This document shows positions 40,953-48,505 of a DNA stretch of 64,000 nt, one piece after another (positions within the stretch are counted from its first letter, which is position 1; each line of letters opens with the position of its first letter). The DNA is taken from the NCBI GenBank assembly GCA_937898635.1, contig CALEJW010000069.1, positions 35,591 through 99,590 on the forward strand. Reading direction: 5' to 3'. The notes under the pieces are model-generated. The model saw only the letters and a list, made by a program, of their open reading frames with translations. It did no database searches and was not told where the DNA came from. This stretch comes from an uncultured Pseudomonadota bacterium. Its GTDB lineage: Bacteria; Pseudomonadota; Gammaproteobacteria; Burkholderiales; Usitatibacteraceae. The position numbers and the translations under genes are program-made.

Positions 40953-41901
40953 GGTCGATCCCGTGGCGAAACCCGCGAATTATACCTCCGCCGGGGGCGC
41001 TTTCCCGAAGCACGCGCTCGCGGTGGAGCCGGCGCTGGCGGGCCTGCGCCTGGACCAGGCGCTCGCGCGCCTCTTCCCGCGGGAGTCGCGCAGCCGCCTC
41101 GCGCACCTGGTCCGGGAGGGCGCGGTGCTGGTGGACGGCGCCCGCGCCCGGCCGCGCGACCGCCTGCGCGGCGGCGAGCGCGTCGAGGTGACCTTCCTCC
41201 CCCGGCCCGAGGAGGAGGCCTTCCGGCCGGAGGCGATCGCCCTCGAGGTGATCCACGAGGACGACGACGTCCTCGTGATCGCCAAGCCCGCGGGGCTGGT
41301 GGTGCACCCGGGCAGCGGCAACTGGGCGGGAACGATGCTCAACGCCCTGCTGCACCACGTGCCGGCGCTCAAGCGCCTGCCCCGTGCCGGCATCGTGCAC
41401 CGGCTGGACAAGGAGACGAGCGGCCTGCTGGTCGTGGCCAAGCACGAGGCCGCGATGCAGGATCTCGTGCGCCAGCTCAAGGAGCACACCGTGAAGCGCA
41501 CCTATCTCGCCGTCGCGCGCGGGGCCGTCGCGGCCGAGGGCCGGGTGGAGGCGCCGATCGGGCGCCACCCCTCGCAGCGGACGCGCATGGCCGTCGTCCC
41601 CGGCGGCAAGCCCGCGCTCACCCGTTTCCGCGTGAAGGAGCGCTTCGCGGCGCATTCGCTCCTCGAGTGCGACCTGGAGACCGGCCGCACGCACCAGATC
41701 CGCGTGCACCTCGCCTCCATCGGCCATCCCCTCGAAGGCGATCCCGTGTACGGCGCGAGGGGCGCGCGTCGCCTGCCGCGCCAGGCGCTGCACGCCTGGA
41801 AGCTCGCCTTCCGCCATCCGGGCACGGGCAAGCTCGCCCGCTTCACGGCCGATCCTCCGGCCGACTTCGAGGCGCTCCTCGCCGGGCTGCGCTCGGCATG
41901 A
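40951..41901 (+). CDS. rluD: 23S rRNA pseudouridine synthase D
   Basis: Makes pseudouridines 1911/1915/1917 in helix 69 of 23S rRNA. The 316-residue protein has an N-terminal S4 RNA-binding domain (GLRLDQALARLFPRESRSRL near residue 30) and the RluA-type catalytic domain with the aspartate in GIVHRLDKETSGLLVVAK near residue 147 and the ETGRTHQIRVHLASIGHP block near residue 246. The ATG at 40951 overlaps the bamD ATG on the opposite strand. A later start (GTG at 40963 or 41022) is possible and would leave more promoter space. bamD-rluD-pgeF is a conserved proteobacterial neighbourhood. Confidence 0.93.
   Translation: MVDPVAKPANYTSAGGAFPKHALAVEPALAGLRLDQALARLFPRESRSRLAHLVREGAVLVDGARARPRDRLRGGERVEVTFLPRPEEEAFRPEAIALEVIHEDDDVLVIAKPAGLVVHPGSGNWAGTMLNALLHHVPALKRLPRAGIVHRLDKETSGLLVVAKHEAAMQDLVRQLKEHTVKRTYLAVARGAVAAEGRVEAPIGRHPSQRTRMAVVPGGKPALTRFRVKERFAAHSLLECDLETGRTHQIRVHLASIGHPLEGDPVYGARGARRLPRQALHAWKLAFRHPGTGKLARFTADPPADFEALLAGLRSA
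40979..40984 (-). promoter_or_regulatory. Putative -10 box of the bamD promoter
   Basis: TATAAT on the minus strand, 26 bases before the bamD ATG and embedded in the 5' end of the rluD frame. The surrounding GGTATAATTCGC is identical to the sequence before prfB at 56329-56337. No -35 box is obvious. Confidence 0.55.
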
Positions 41902-42647
41902 GCCTTCCCGCGGACTGGATCGTGCCCGACTGGCCCGCGCCCGCGCGGGTGCGGGCCTTCGTCACCACGCGCGAGGGCGGCGTGAGCCGGGGCGAGTACG
42001 GCTCGCTCAACCTGGGGCTCGCGAGCGGCGACGAGCCGGCGCGCGTCGCCGCCAACCGCCTCGCCGTTCGCGCCCACCTGCCGTCCTCGCCGCGCTGGCT
42101 GCGCCAGGTGCACGGCGTCGCGGTGGCCGACCTCGACCGTCCGCGTCCCGCGCTGCCGCCCGCCGCCGACGCGGCCGTCACCGCCGAGCCGGGGAGGGTG
42201 GCCGTGGTCCTCACCGCCGACTGCCTGCCCGTATTCCTGTGCCGCGACGACGGCACCCGCGTGGCGGTCGCGCACGCCGGGTGGCGCGGGCTGGCCGCCG
42301 GCGTCCTCGAGGGCGCCGTCGCCGCGCTCGGGGGCGAGGCGGCGCGGGTGCTCGCCTGGCTGGGACCGGCCATCGGGCCCGCGGCCTTCGAGGTGGGTCC
42401 CGAGGTCCGCGAGGCCTTCGTGGCGGTCCACGGGGAGGCCGAGGCGGCCTTCGCGCCGCGCGCCGGGCGGAAGTTCACGGCCGACCTCTACGCGCTCGCG
42501 CGGATGCGGCTCGCGCGCGCCGGCGTGGCGTCGGTCTCCGGCGGCGGCTACTGCACCTTCACCGAGCACCGGCGTTTCTTCTCCTACCGCCGCGCGAGGC
42601 GAAGCGGCCGCCTGGGCGCCTTCATCTGGATCGACGGGGGGGATTGA
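41898..42647 (+). CDS. pgeF: Peptidoglycan editing factor PgeF (laccase-domain protein)
   Basis: A 249-residue protein of the YfiH/DUF152 family, described as copper or zinc-binding multi-activity enzymes (polyphenol oxidase, purine nucleoside cleavage) and in E. coli as removing wrong residues from cell-wall precursors. Metal-ligand motifs are LRQVHGVAVADLD near residue 73, LTADCLPVFLCRDDG near residue 108 and VAHAGWRGLAAGV near residue 124; GPAIGPAAFEVG follows near residue 157. The ATG shares ATGA with the rluD stop, so the two are probably coupled. Confidence 0.92.
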   Translation: MSLPADWIVPDWPAPARVRAFVTTREGGVSRGEYGSLNLGLASGDEPARVAANRLAVRAHLPSSPRWLRQVHGVAVADLDRPRPALPPAADAAVTAEPGRVAVVLTADCLPVFLCRDDGTRVAVAHAGWRGLAAGVLEGAVAALGGEAARVLAWLGPAIGPAAFEVGPEVREAFVAVHGEAEAAFAPRAGRKFTADLYALARMRLARAGVASVSGGGYCTFTEHRRFFSYRRARRSGRLGAFIWIDGGD

Positions 42648-42694
42648 CGGGACTGCTAGACTGATTGCAACTCGGTCGCGATAAGCCCGCCCCC

Positions 42695-43489
42695 ATGCCC
42701 GTCCTCGCCTGGATCCTCGCCGCCTGCCTCGCGGGCGGCCTGGTCTCGGTCCTCCTCGCCTCCCTCGTCGCCTTCCGCGTGCAGGCCCGCCTCGTGCCGA
42801 TGCTCGTGAGCTACGCGGTGGGCGCGCTCCTGGGCGCGGTCTTCCTGGACATCCTCCCGCACCTCTTCGAGGAGTCCCGCGACCCCGGCTCCACGGCCGC
42901 GCTGATCCTCTTCGGCATCCTCGGCTTCTTCCTCCTGGAGAAGCTCCTGCTCTGGCGGCACCACCACGGCGAGGGCGAGGTGCACGGCCACGGAGGGCAC
43001 GACCACGCGGCGCGCGGGGCGGCGCCGGACGCGGGGCGCTCGGGGTGGATGATCGTCGTCGGAGACTCCTTCCACAATTTCACCGACGGCGTGATCATCG
43101 CGAGCGCCTTCCTCGCGGACACGCGCCTGGGCGTGGTGACGGCGGCGGCGATCGCGGCGCACGAGGTGCCGCAGGAGGTGGGCGACTTCCTGGTGCTCCT
43201 CAACTCGGGATTCTCCCGGGCGAAGGCGCTGGCGCTGAACGCCCTGTCGAGCCTCGCGGCGGTGGCCGGCGCGCTGCTCGGCTACTTCGCGCTCTCCGCC
43301 GCCGAGCAGTGGGTGCCACGGGTCCTCGCAATTTCCGCGGCGGGCATGCTCTACGTGGCCGTCGCGGACCTCATCCCGGGACTGCAGCGGCGCACGCGCC
43401 TCGCCGAGAGCGCCGCGCAGGTGGCCTTCATCGCGCTCGGCGTGCTCACGCTCTGGCTGGTGCACCTCACGCTCGGGAAGGCGCACTAG
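42695..43489 (+). CDS. ZIP family metal transporter
   Basis: A 264-residue inner-membrane protein with eight predicted helices and a histidine-rich cytoplasmic loop (RHHHGEGEVHGHGGHDH, near residue 96), both typical of ZIP divalent metal importers (zinc, iron, manganese). The metal pathway motifs are in GDSFHNFTDGVIIASAF near residue 124 and AAIAAHEVPQEVGDFLVLL near residue 150. The ATG at 42695 begins the first helix; the upstream TTG at 42665 adds only a short polar stretch. Zinc is the likely substrate, but this is not proven. Confidence 0.92.
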   Translation: MPVLAWILAACLAGGLVSVLLASLVAFRVQARLVPMLVSYAVGALLGAVFLDILPHLFEESRDPGSTAALILFGILGFFLLEKLLLWRHHHGEGEVHGHGGHDHAARGAAPDAGRSGWMIVVGDSFHNFTDGVIIASAFLADTRLGVVTAAAIAAHEVPQEVGDFLVLLNSGFSRAKALALNALSSLAAVAGALLGYFALSAAEQWVPRVLAISAAGMLYVAVADLIPGLQRRTRLAESAAQVAFIALGVLTLWLVHLTLGKAH

Positions 43490-43505
43490 GGATTTCCCGC
43501 GTTCC

Positions 43506-43534
43506 TTGACACCCCTGCGGCCACCCTCCAGAAT
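43506..43534 (+). promoter_or_regulatory. Putative promoter of phaC
   Basis: TTGACA (43506-43511), a 17-base spacer and CAGAAT (43529-43534) form a good sigma70-type promoter 62 bases before the phaC ATG, just behind the ZIP gene. It predicts a leader of about 55 bases for the phaC-phaB message. Confidence 0.7.
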
Positions 43535-43595
43535 GAGGGCGAAAATCCCTGAATATCCAAAGGTTTGCGTCGCAACCGGGCGCCACTCCCCCGCC

Positions 43596-45341
43596 ATGCC
43601 GAAATCGCACGCCCCGCATGCCGAGCGCCTCGCCGGCCTGCTCCGCCAGTCCCAGCAGAAGCTCGCCTCCTCGCTGCACGACGACAGCCCGACCCGCCAC
43701 GTGATGGAAGGCTTCTCGGAAGCCTACCGGGCCTGGCTCGAGTCGGTTTCCGCCAAGCCCCAGACGCTTCTCGACCTGCAGGGCAAGTACATGCAGGAGC
43801 AGGTGAACCTCTGGATGAAGGCCTTCCAGCCCGACGGGGAGAAGGCCGGCCACGGCGTCGCCGACAAGCGCTTCAGCGCGCCGGAGTGGGAGGCGATGCC
43901 GCTCTTCCGCTACTTCCGGGACTCCTACCTCCTCACCTCGAAGATGATGATGCAGGCTGTGGACGAGGCCGAGCTCGGCGCCGCGGACAAGCGGCGCATG
44001 CGCTTCTTCATGCGCCAGTACCTCGACGCGGCCGCTCCCTCGAACTACCTCGCCACCAATCCCGAGGCCCTCAAGGCGGCGCTGGAGAGCGGGGGCAAGT
44101 CGATCGAGGAGGGCATGAAGAACCTCGTGGCCGACATGGAGAAGGGGCGCATCTCCATGACCGACGAGGGCGCCTTCGAGGTGGGCCGCAACATCGCCCT
44201 CACGAAGGGCGCCGTCGTCTTCGAGAACGACCTCATCCAGCTGATCCAGTACGCCCCGCTCACCGCGAAGGTCCGCGAGCGCCCGCTGGTCATGGTGCCG
44301 CCGTGCATCAACAAGTTCTACATCATGGACCTGCAGCCGGAGAATTCCCTCGTGCGCTACGCGGTCGAGCAGGGCCACACGGTGTTCATGGTGTCGTGGC
44401 GCAACGTGAAGCCGCCGCTCGACAAGCTCACCTGGGACGACTACGTGGAGATGGGCGTGATCGCGGCGCTCGACGAGGCGCGCGCGATCACCGGCGCCGA
44501 CAAGGTCAACGCGCTCGGCTTCTGCATCGGCGGGACGCTGCTCTCCTGCGCCCTCGCGGTGCTCGCGAGGAAGCGCAGGAAGCCGGTGGCGAGCCTCACC
44601 CTCATGACCTCGCTCCTGGAGTTCTCGGACGTGGGCGAGATCCGCGTCTACATCGACAGGAACTTCGTGGAGAAGCGCGAGAAGAAGCTCGCCAAGGGCG
44701 GGATCGTGCCGGGCGCGGAGCTCGCGAGCGCCTTCTCGAGCCTGCGCGCGAACGACCTGGTGTGGACCTACGTCGTGTCGAACTACCTCAAGGGCCAGCA
44801 GCCGCCGGCCTTCGACCTCCTCTACTGGAACGGGGACTCGACCAACCTCCCCGGGCCGATGTACGCCTACTACCTGAGGAACACCTACGAGGACAACCGG
44901 CTCGCCGAGCCCGACGCGCTCCAGATGTGCGGCGTGCCGGTGGACCTGCGGCGCGTGGACATCCCCGCCTTCGTCTTCGCCGCGCGCGAGGACCACATCG
45001 TGCCCTGGAAGGGCGCCTACGAGAGCGCGCGCTGCCTGGGCGGGAAGGTGAAGTTCGTCCTCGGGGCGAGCGGGCACATCGCCGGCTCCATCAATCCCGC
45101 GGCCAAGGGCAAGAGGAGCCACTGGGTGAACGAGCGCCTCGGCGCCGACGCCGACAAGTGGTTCGCGCAGTCGAAGGAGGTGCCGGGGAGCTGGTGGGTG
45201 CCCTGGTCGGCGTGGCTCGAGCCCTTCGCCGGCAGGCTCGTCGCCGCGCGCAGGAAGCTCGGCGATGCGCGGCACCCGCCCCTCGAGCCCGCGCCGGGCC
45301 GCTACGTGAAGGAGCGCGCGGAGATCGAAGGCAAGCCGTGA
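43596..45341 (+). CDS. phaC: Class I poly(3-hydroxyalkanoate) synthase
   Basis: Polymerises (R)-3-hydroxybutyryl-CoA into PHB at the granule surface. At 581 residues it is a typical class I enzyme. The lipase-like box has cysteine as nucleophile in ALGFCIGGTLLSCAL near residue 310; the catalytic Asp is in AREDHIVPWKGAY near residue 470 and the His in GASGHIAGSINP near residue 498. PPCINKFYIMDLQPENSL near residue 236 and WNGDSTNLPGPMYAYYLRN near residue 412 are class I signatures. The ATG at 43596 was chosen over an earlier in-frame start because that would begin inside the promoter. phaB follows after 58 bases; no phaA is nearby. Confidence 0.96.
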   Translation: MPKSHAPHAERLAGLLRQSQQKLASSLHDDSPTRHVMEGFSEAYRAWLESVSAKPQTLLDLQGKYMQEQVNLWMKAFQPDGEKAGHGVADKRFSAPEWEAMPLFRYFRDSYLLTSKMMMQAVDEAELGAADKRRMRFFMRQYLDAAAPSNYLATNPEALKAALESGGKSIEEGMKNLVADMEKGRISMTDEGAFEVGRNIALTKGAVVFENDLIQLIQYAPLTAKVRERPLVMVPPCINKFYIMDLQPENSLVRYAVEQGHTVFMVSWRNVKPPLDKLTWDDYVEMGVIAALDEARAITGADKVNALGFCIGGTLLSCALAVLARKRRKPVASLTLMTSLLEFSDVGEIRVYIDRNFVEKREKKLAKGGIVPGAELASAFSSLRANDLVWTYVVSNYLKGQQPPAFDLLYWNGDSTNLPGPMYAYYLRNTYEDNRLAEPDALQMCGVPVDLRRVDIPAFVFAAREDHIVPWKGAYESARCLGGKVKFVLGASGHIAGSINPAAKGKRSHWVNERLGADADKWFAQSKEVPGSWWVPWSAWLEPFAGRLVAARRKLGDARHPPLEPAPGRYVKERAEIEGKP

Positions 45342-45399
45342 GAAGGAAGCCGCGCGCACACCCCGCGCGGGGAGCAGCGAACCGCCAGGAGGAACAACA

Positions 45400-46143
45400 A
45401 TGACCCAACGCATCGCACTCGTGACCGGAGGCATGGGCGGCCTCGGGGAAGCCATCTGCATGAAGCTCGCCCGGATGGGCATCAAGGTGGTCGTCACCTA
45501 TTCGCCGGGCAACACGAAGTACAAGGACTGGCTGAAGGAGATGGAGGGCCGCGACTACCACTTCCACGCCTACCCCTGCGACGTCGCCGACTTCGAGTCC
45601 TGCCAGGCGGCGGCGGCGAAGATCACGGCGGAGGTGGGCCCGATCGACATCCTCATCAACAACGCCGGCATCACCCGCGACATGACCTTCAAGAAGATGG
45701 GCAAGGTCGACTGGGACGCGGTCATGCGCACGAACCTCGACAGCGTCTTCAACATGACCAAGCCGGTGGTGGACGCGATGGTGGAGCGCGGCTGGGGCCG
45801 CGTCATCAACGTCTCCAGCGTGAACGGGCAGAAGGGCGCCTTCGGGCAGACCAACTACTCGGCGGCCAAGGCCGGCATGCACGGCTTCACGAAGGCGCTC
45901 GCCCTCGAGGTGGCGCGCAAGGGCGTCACCGTGAACACGATCTCCCCGGGCTACATCGGCACGCAGATGGTGATGGCGATCCCGAAGGAGGTGCTCGACT
46001 CCAAGATCATCCCGCAGATCCCGCTCGGGCGCCTGGGCAAGCCCGAGGAGGTGGCGGGCCTGTGCGCCTACCTCGCCTCCGAGGAAGCGGCGTTCATCAC
46101 CGGGGCGAACATCTCGATCAACGGCGGGCAGCACATGTTCTAG
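45400..46143 (+). CDS. phaB: Acetoacetyl-CoA reductase (first copy)
   Basis: NADPH-dependent short-chain dehydrogenase that reduces acetoacetyl-CoA to (R)-3-hydroxybutyryl-CoA, the PhaC substrate. The 247-residue protein has the cofactor motif TGGMGGLGEAICMKLA near residue 8, NNAGITRDMTFKKM near residue 88, catalytic Ser in NVSSVNGQKGAFGQ near residue 139 and YSAAKAG near residue 153, and the family C-terminus GANISINGGQHMF. The ribosome binding site AGGAGGA is one of the strongest in the window. It shares its operon with phaC and ends at a palindromic terminator. The second phaB copy converges on it. Confidence 0.95.
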   Translation: MTQRIALVTGGMGGLGEAICMKLARMGIKVVVTYSPGNTKYKDWLKEMEGRDYHFHAYPCDVADFESCQAAAAKITAEVGPIDILINNAGITRDMTFKKMGKVDWDAVMRTNLDSVFNMTKPVVDAMVERGWGRVINVSSVNGQKGAFGQTNYSAAKAGMHGFTKALALEVARKGVTVNTISPGYIGTQMVMAIPKEVLDSKIIPQIPLGRLGKPEEVAGLCAYLASEEAAFITGANISINGGQHMF

Positions 46144-46170
46144 CGCGGCCTCCCCGGACCGGGAAGGAGA

Positions 46171-46198
46171 AGGGGCGCCCCGCGGGGCGCCCCTCTTT
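46171..46198. terminator. Palindromic terminator between the two phaB genes
   Basis: A 24-base perfect palindrome (AGGGGCGCCC ... reverse complement, 46171-46194) can fold into a 10-bp GC stem with a 4-base loop. On the plus strand it is followed by a TTTT run (46195-46198), so it should end phaC-phaB transcripts 28 bases past the stop. Being symmetric it may also stop the converging phaB2 transcript, though the T tract there is poor. Confidence 0.75.
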
Positions 46199-46219
46199 TC
46201 CTGGCGGGAGCTTTTCCGC

Positions 46220-46969
46220 CTAGGCGTACATGTGCAGGCCGCCGTTCACCGAAAGGTTCGTGCCGGTGATGTAGCCGGCCTTGTCGGAGGCGAGGAAGGC
46301 CACGGATTCGGCGACCTCGTCGGGCATTGCGAGCCGCCCGGCCGGGATCTGCGCGACGATCTGCTTCCTCACGTCCTCGCGGATGGCGGCGACCATCTCC
46401 GTCTCCACGTAGCCCGGGGAGATCGCGTTCACGGTGACGCCCTTCCTCACCACTTCCTGGGCGAGCGCCTTGGTGAAGCCCAGCACGCCCGCCTTGGCCG
46501 CCGAGTAGTTGGTCTGCCCGAACTGCCCGCGCACGGCGTTGACCGAGGAGATGTTGATCACGCGGCCCCAGCCGCGGTCGCACATGCTGTCGATCACGTG
46601 CCGCGTCACGTTGAAGAGGCTCGTGAGGTTCGTCTCGATCACGAGGTGCCACTGCTCGGGCGTCATCTTGCGGAAGGTCGAGTCCCGCGTGATGCCCGCG
46701 CAGTTCACGAGGATGTCGACGGGGCCGTGCTCCTTCGCGACCTTGGCGACCATTTCGCCGATCGCGTCGTAGTCGGTCACGTCGCCGAAGGCGAGCGCGG
46801 TGCTGCCGCCGTTCAGCCCCGCCGCGGCCATGTTCGAGAGGAACTTGGTCTCCGTGCCGGGAATCGCGTAGTTCGCGACGACGAAGTGGCCCTGCTGCGC
46901 GAGCTTCTTGCAGATGGCGCTGCCGATGCCGCCCACGCCCCCGGTGACCAGTGCGATCTTCCTGTCCAT
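46220..46969 (-). CDS. phaB: Acetoacetyl-CoA reductase (second copy)
   Basis: A 249-residue paralogue of the preceding reductase, on the opposite strand. Motifs are TGGVGGIGSAICKKLAQQG near residue 8, NCAGITRDSTFRKMTPEQW near residue 88, Ser in NISSVNAVRGQFGQ near residue 140, YSAAKAGV near residue 155 and GTNLSVNGGLHMY at the end. It resembles classical PhaB1 (INSVNGQKGQFGQ-type) about as closely as the first copy does, so both are likely functional. Its leader holds two hairpins and a phasin terminator, suggesting separate control from the phasin upstream. A role in another 3-ketoacyl pathway is possible. Confidence 0.92.
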   Translation of the reverse strand: MDRKIALVTGGVGGIGSAICKKLAQQGHFVVANYAIPGTETKFLSNMAAAGLNGGSTALAFGDVTDYDAIGEMVAKVAKEHGPVDILVNCAGITRDSTFRKMTPEQWHLVIETNLTSLFNVTRHVIDSMCDRGWGRVINISSVNAVRGQFGQTNYSAAKAGVLGFTKALAQEVVRKGVTVNAISPGYVETEMVAAIREDVRKQIVAQIPAGRLAMPDEVAESVAFLASDKAGYITGTNLSVNGGLHMYA

Positions 46970-46990
46970 GTGCTTGCCTTTCTTGTGACG

Positions 46991-47012
46991 AGGGGCCGTC
47001 GGACGGGCCCCT
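46991..47012 (-). other. Hairpin in the phaB2 leader
   Basis: AGGGGCC and GGCCCCT (7-bp stem, 8-base loop) lie between the phasin terminator and the phaB2 start, about 22 bases before its ATG. The fold would sit close to the ribosome binding site (AGAAAGG) and might affect translation; no T tract follows. Confidence 0.35.
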
Positions 47013-47014
47013 TC

Positions 47015-47045
47015 AAAAAAAAACCCCAGGGTTCAGCCTGGGGTT
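47015..47045 (-). terminator. Rho-independent terminator of the phasin gene
   Basis: On the minus strand AACCCCAGG and CCTGGGGTT form a 9-bp stem with a 6-base loop (47022-47045), followed directly by a run of nine T (A tract at 47015-47023 on the plus strand). It is a textbook terminator 74 bases behind the phasin stop and ahead of phaB2. Confidence 0.9.
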
Positions 47046-47118
47046 CGAACCTTTATCCAAATTTTGGGATTTGCGATAAAGGAGGAGGAGACGATGGCCG
47101 GGCGATGCCGCCCGGGTG

Positions 47119-47646
47119 TCACCGGCGGCCCTTGCCCCTGGGCGCGGCGGCGGCCTTCACGCCCGCGTCGGTGAAGCTCGCGGCGTGGCGTGCGGCCTTG
47201 GTGAAGGTGTCGAAGGCCGCGGTGGCGGCGGCGAGGGAAGACTTCATCGCCGCGACGGCGACGTCGCTGCCGGCCGGGGCGTTCCTGGCGGCCTGGTCGA
47301 CGGAATCGTTGAGGCTGCGCTGCAGGCCCGCGAGGCGCTCCTCGGCGAGCTTCGCGAGCTCCGCCTGGGTCTCGGAGGCGACCTCGTAGAGGCCGCGGGA
47401 GTACTCGAGCCACTGGCCCATGGCGGTCTCGGCGGCCTTGGCGCGAAGCGCCAGGAGCTGCTGCGGGTCCTGGGTGCCGGCCGCGGAGCGCGCGCTGCGG
47501 GTCGCGTCGCCCAGGGCGCTCTTCGCGAAGGAGAGCTGCAGCGCGATCAGGCGCTCGGCGCCGTCGAGCGAGAGCTTCGACAGGCGCGCGGCGGAAAGCA
47601 CCGCGTTGGCGTTCAGTTCGTTCATCTGCTCGGCGAGGTTCACCAT
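47119..47646 (-). CDS. phaP: Phasin family protein
   Basis: A 175-residue granule-associated protein of the PhaP family, which coats PHB granules and controls their size. It is Ala-rich and largely amphipathic helix: LAEQMNELNANAVLSAARLS near the N-terminus, ERLIALQLSFAKSALGD near residue 32, RGLYEVASETQAELAKLAEE near residue 85 and a basic C-terminal tail (PRGKGRR). The chosen ATG (47646) lies about 48 bases past the predicted transcription start; an upstream in-frame ATG at 47700 would fall almost in the -10 box and is rejected. A strong promoter and candidate PhaR operators precede it, and a strong terminator follows. Confidence 0.9.
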   Translation of the reverse strand: MVNLAEQMNELNANAVLSAARLSKLSLDGAERLIALQLSFAKSALGDATRSARSAAGTQDPQQLLALRAKAAETAMGQWLEYSRGLYEVASETQAELAKLAEERLAGLQRSLNDSVDQAARNAPAGSDVAVAAMKSSLAAATAAFDTFTKAARHAASFTDAGVKAAAAPRGKGRR

Positions 47647-47683
47647 GGTCGGGGCATCCGGGGCCGGCGGCGCGCCGGAATGG

Positions 47684-47692
47684 TGCGCCGCA
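47684..47692. promoter_or_regulatory. Candidate PhaR operator, site 1 (phasin start region)
   Basis: TGCGCCGCA is a perfect palindrome around a central C, placed at about +2 to +10 of the phasin transcript, where a bound repressor would block transcription. PhaR repressors are known to bind TGC-rich sequences before phasin genes; binding here is inferred. Confidence 0.45.
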
Positions 47693-47700
47693 ACAATCAA

Positions 47701-47729
47701 ATTCTAGGAAGGCGGGGCGCGCCTGTCAA
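47701..47729 (-). promoter_or_regulatory. Sigma70 promoter of the phasin gene
   Basis: On the minus strand TTGACA (47724-47729), a 17-base spacer and TAGAAT (47701-47706) give a near-consensus promoter, the best in the window, in keeping with the high expression of phasins. The predicted start point is near 47694. Confidence 0.85.
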
Positions 47730-47738
47730 GGCAAAATT

Positions 47739-47753
47739 ATTGCGCTGCACAAT
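47739..47753. promoter_or_regulatory. Candidate PhaR operator, site 2
   Basis: ATTGCGCTGCACAAT is an inverted repeat (ATTG-C/T-GC arms around a central T, one mismatch) lying 9 bases upstream of the phasin -35 box. It carries the TGC...GCA core attributed to PhaR sites and stands out as an AT-flanked element in GC-rich DNA. Confidence 0.5.
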
Positions 47754-47763
47754 ACCGCGGTCC

Positions 47764-47776
47764 CTGCGCTGCCGCA
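47764..47776. promoter_or_regulatory. Candidate PhaR operator, site 3 (phaR side)
   Basis: CTGCGCTGCCGCA repeats the TGC/GCA pattern just upstream of an AT-rich stretch (TAATAAAAT, 47790-47798) that may be the phaR -10 region. Binding here could give autoregulation of phaR, as known for PhaR in other bacteria. Confidence 0.4.
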
Positions 47777-47810
47777 AAATGCCAAACTGTAATAAAATGA
47801 AGCACTTGGT

Positions 47811-47837
47811 GGGGTTCCGGCCAAACCCGGGAACCCC
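47811..47837 (+). other. Hairpin in the phaR leader
   Basis: GGGGTTCC (47811-47818) pairs with GGAACCCC (47830-47837); the 11-base loop can extend the stem with a further CGG/CCG pairing. It sits 47 bases before the phaR ATG. There is no T tract, so it is a leader structure rather than a terminator; its role is unknown. Confidence 0.4.
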
Positions 47838-47884
47838 TTGCACAAACCCCGATTGATGTAGCGCAACATCCCGAGGACCCGACC

Positions 47885-48493
47885 ATGGCCGCGCTCCGCA
47901 TCATCAAGAAATATCCCAACCGCCGGCTCTACGACACGGAGACCTCGACCTACATCACCCTCGCGGAGGTGAAGGACCTGGTGCTGCAGTACCGGGAGTT
48001 CCAGGTGCAGGACGCGAAGACGGGCGAGGACCTCACCCGCGCGATCCTGCTGCAGATCATCCTCGAGGAGGAATCGGGCGGCGTGCCGATGTTCTCCACC
48101 GACATGCTCGCGAACATCATCCGCTACTACGGGCACTCGATGCAGGGGCTGATGGGCTCCTACCTCGAGCGCTCCATCAACGCGTTCCACGAGGCGCAGA
48201 AGCGCTTCCAGGCGCAGGCGCAAGTCCTCGTCCCGAAGATGCCCGCCGACGCCTTCACGAACATGATGACGGGCGGCCAGCAGATCCCGCAGGTGATGGG
48301 CGGCTACCTCGAGAAGGGCGCCAAGGCGGTGATCGACATGCAGGACGAGCTGCGCAGCCAGGCCCTCAAGCTCTTCTCCGGCTTCCCCTACGCGGCGCCC
48401 CCGGGCGAGAGCGAGCCCGGGCCCGAGGCGCCCAAGCCCGCGCGCGCGACCCGCGCCGGCGCCCGCAAGCCGCGGGCGAAGAAGAAGAAGTAG
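47885..48493 (+). CDS. phaR: Polyhydroxyalkanoate synthesis repressor PhaR
   Basis: DNA- and PHB-binding regulator: it represses phasin genes (and itself) until PHB appears, then leaves DNA for the granule. The 202-residue protein begins with the conserved DNA-binding region LRIIKKYPNRRLYDTETSTY, continues with LQIILEEESGGVPMFSTDML near residue 58 and a coiled/amphipathic granule-binding part (ERSINAFHEAQKRFQAQAQ), and ends in a Pro/Ala/Lys-rich tail. The ATG has GAGGA 9 bases upstream. It diverges from the phasin gene across 238 bases with TGC-rich candidate operators. Confidence 0.95.
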   Translation: MAALRIIKKYPNRRLYDTETSTYITLAEVKDLVLQYREFQVQDAKTGEDLTRAILLQIILEEESGGVPMFSTDMLANIIRYYGHSMQGLMGSYLERSINAFHEAQKRFQAQAQVLVPKMPADAFTNMMTGGQQIPQVMGGYLEKGAKAVIDMQDELRSQALKLFSGFPYAAPPGESEPGPEAPKPARATRAGARKPRAKKKK

Positions 48494-48505
48494 CGCGGCG
48501 CGGCC

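Noticed and set aside
47094..47174. 26-codon plus-strand frame with a strong ribosome-binding-like sequence
   Set aside because: It is antisense to the phasin gene and has an Arg/Pro-rich product; kept only as part of a finding, not as a gene.
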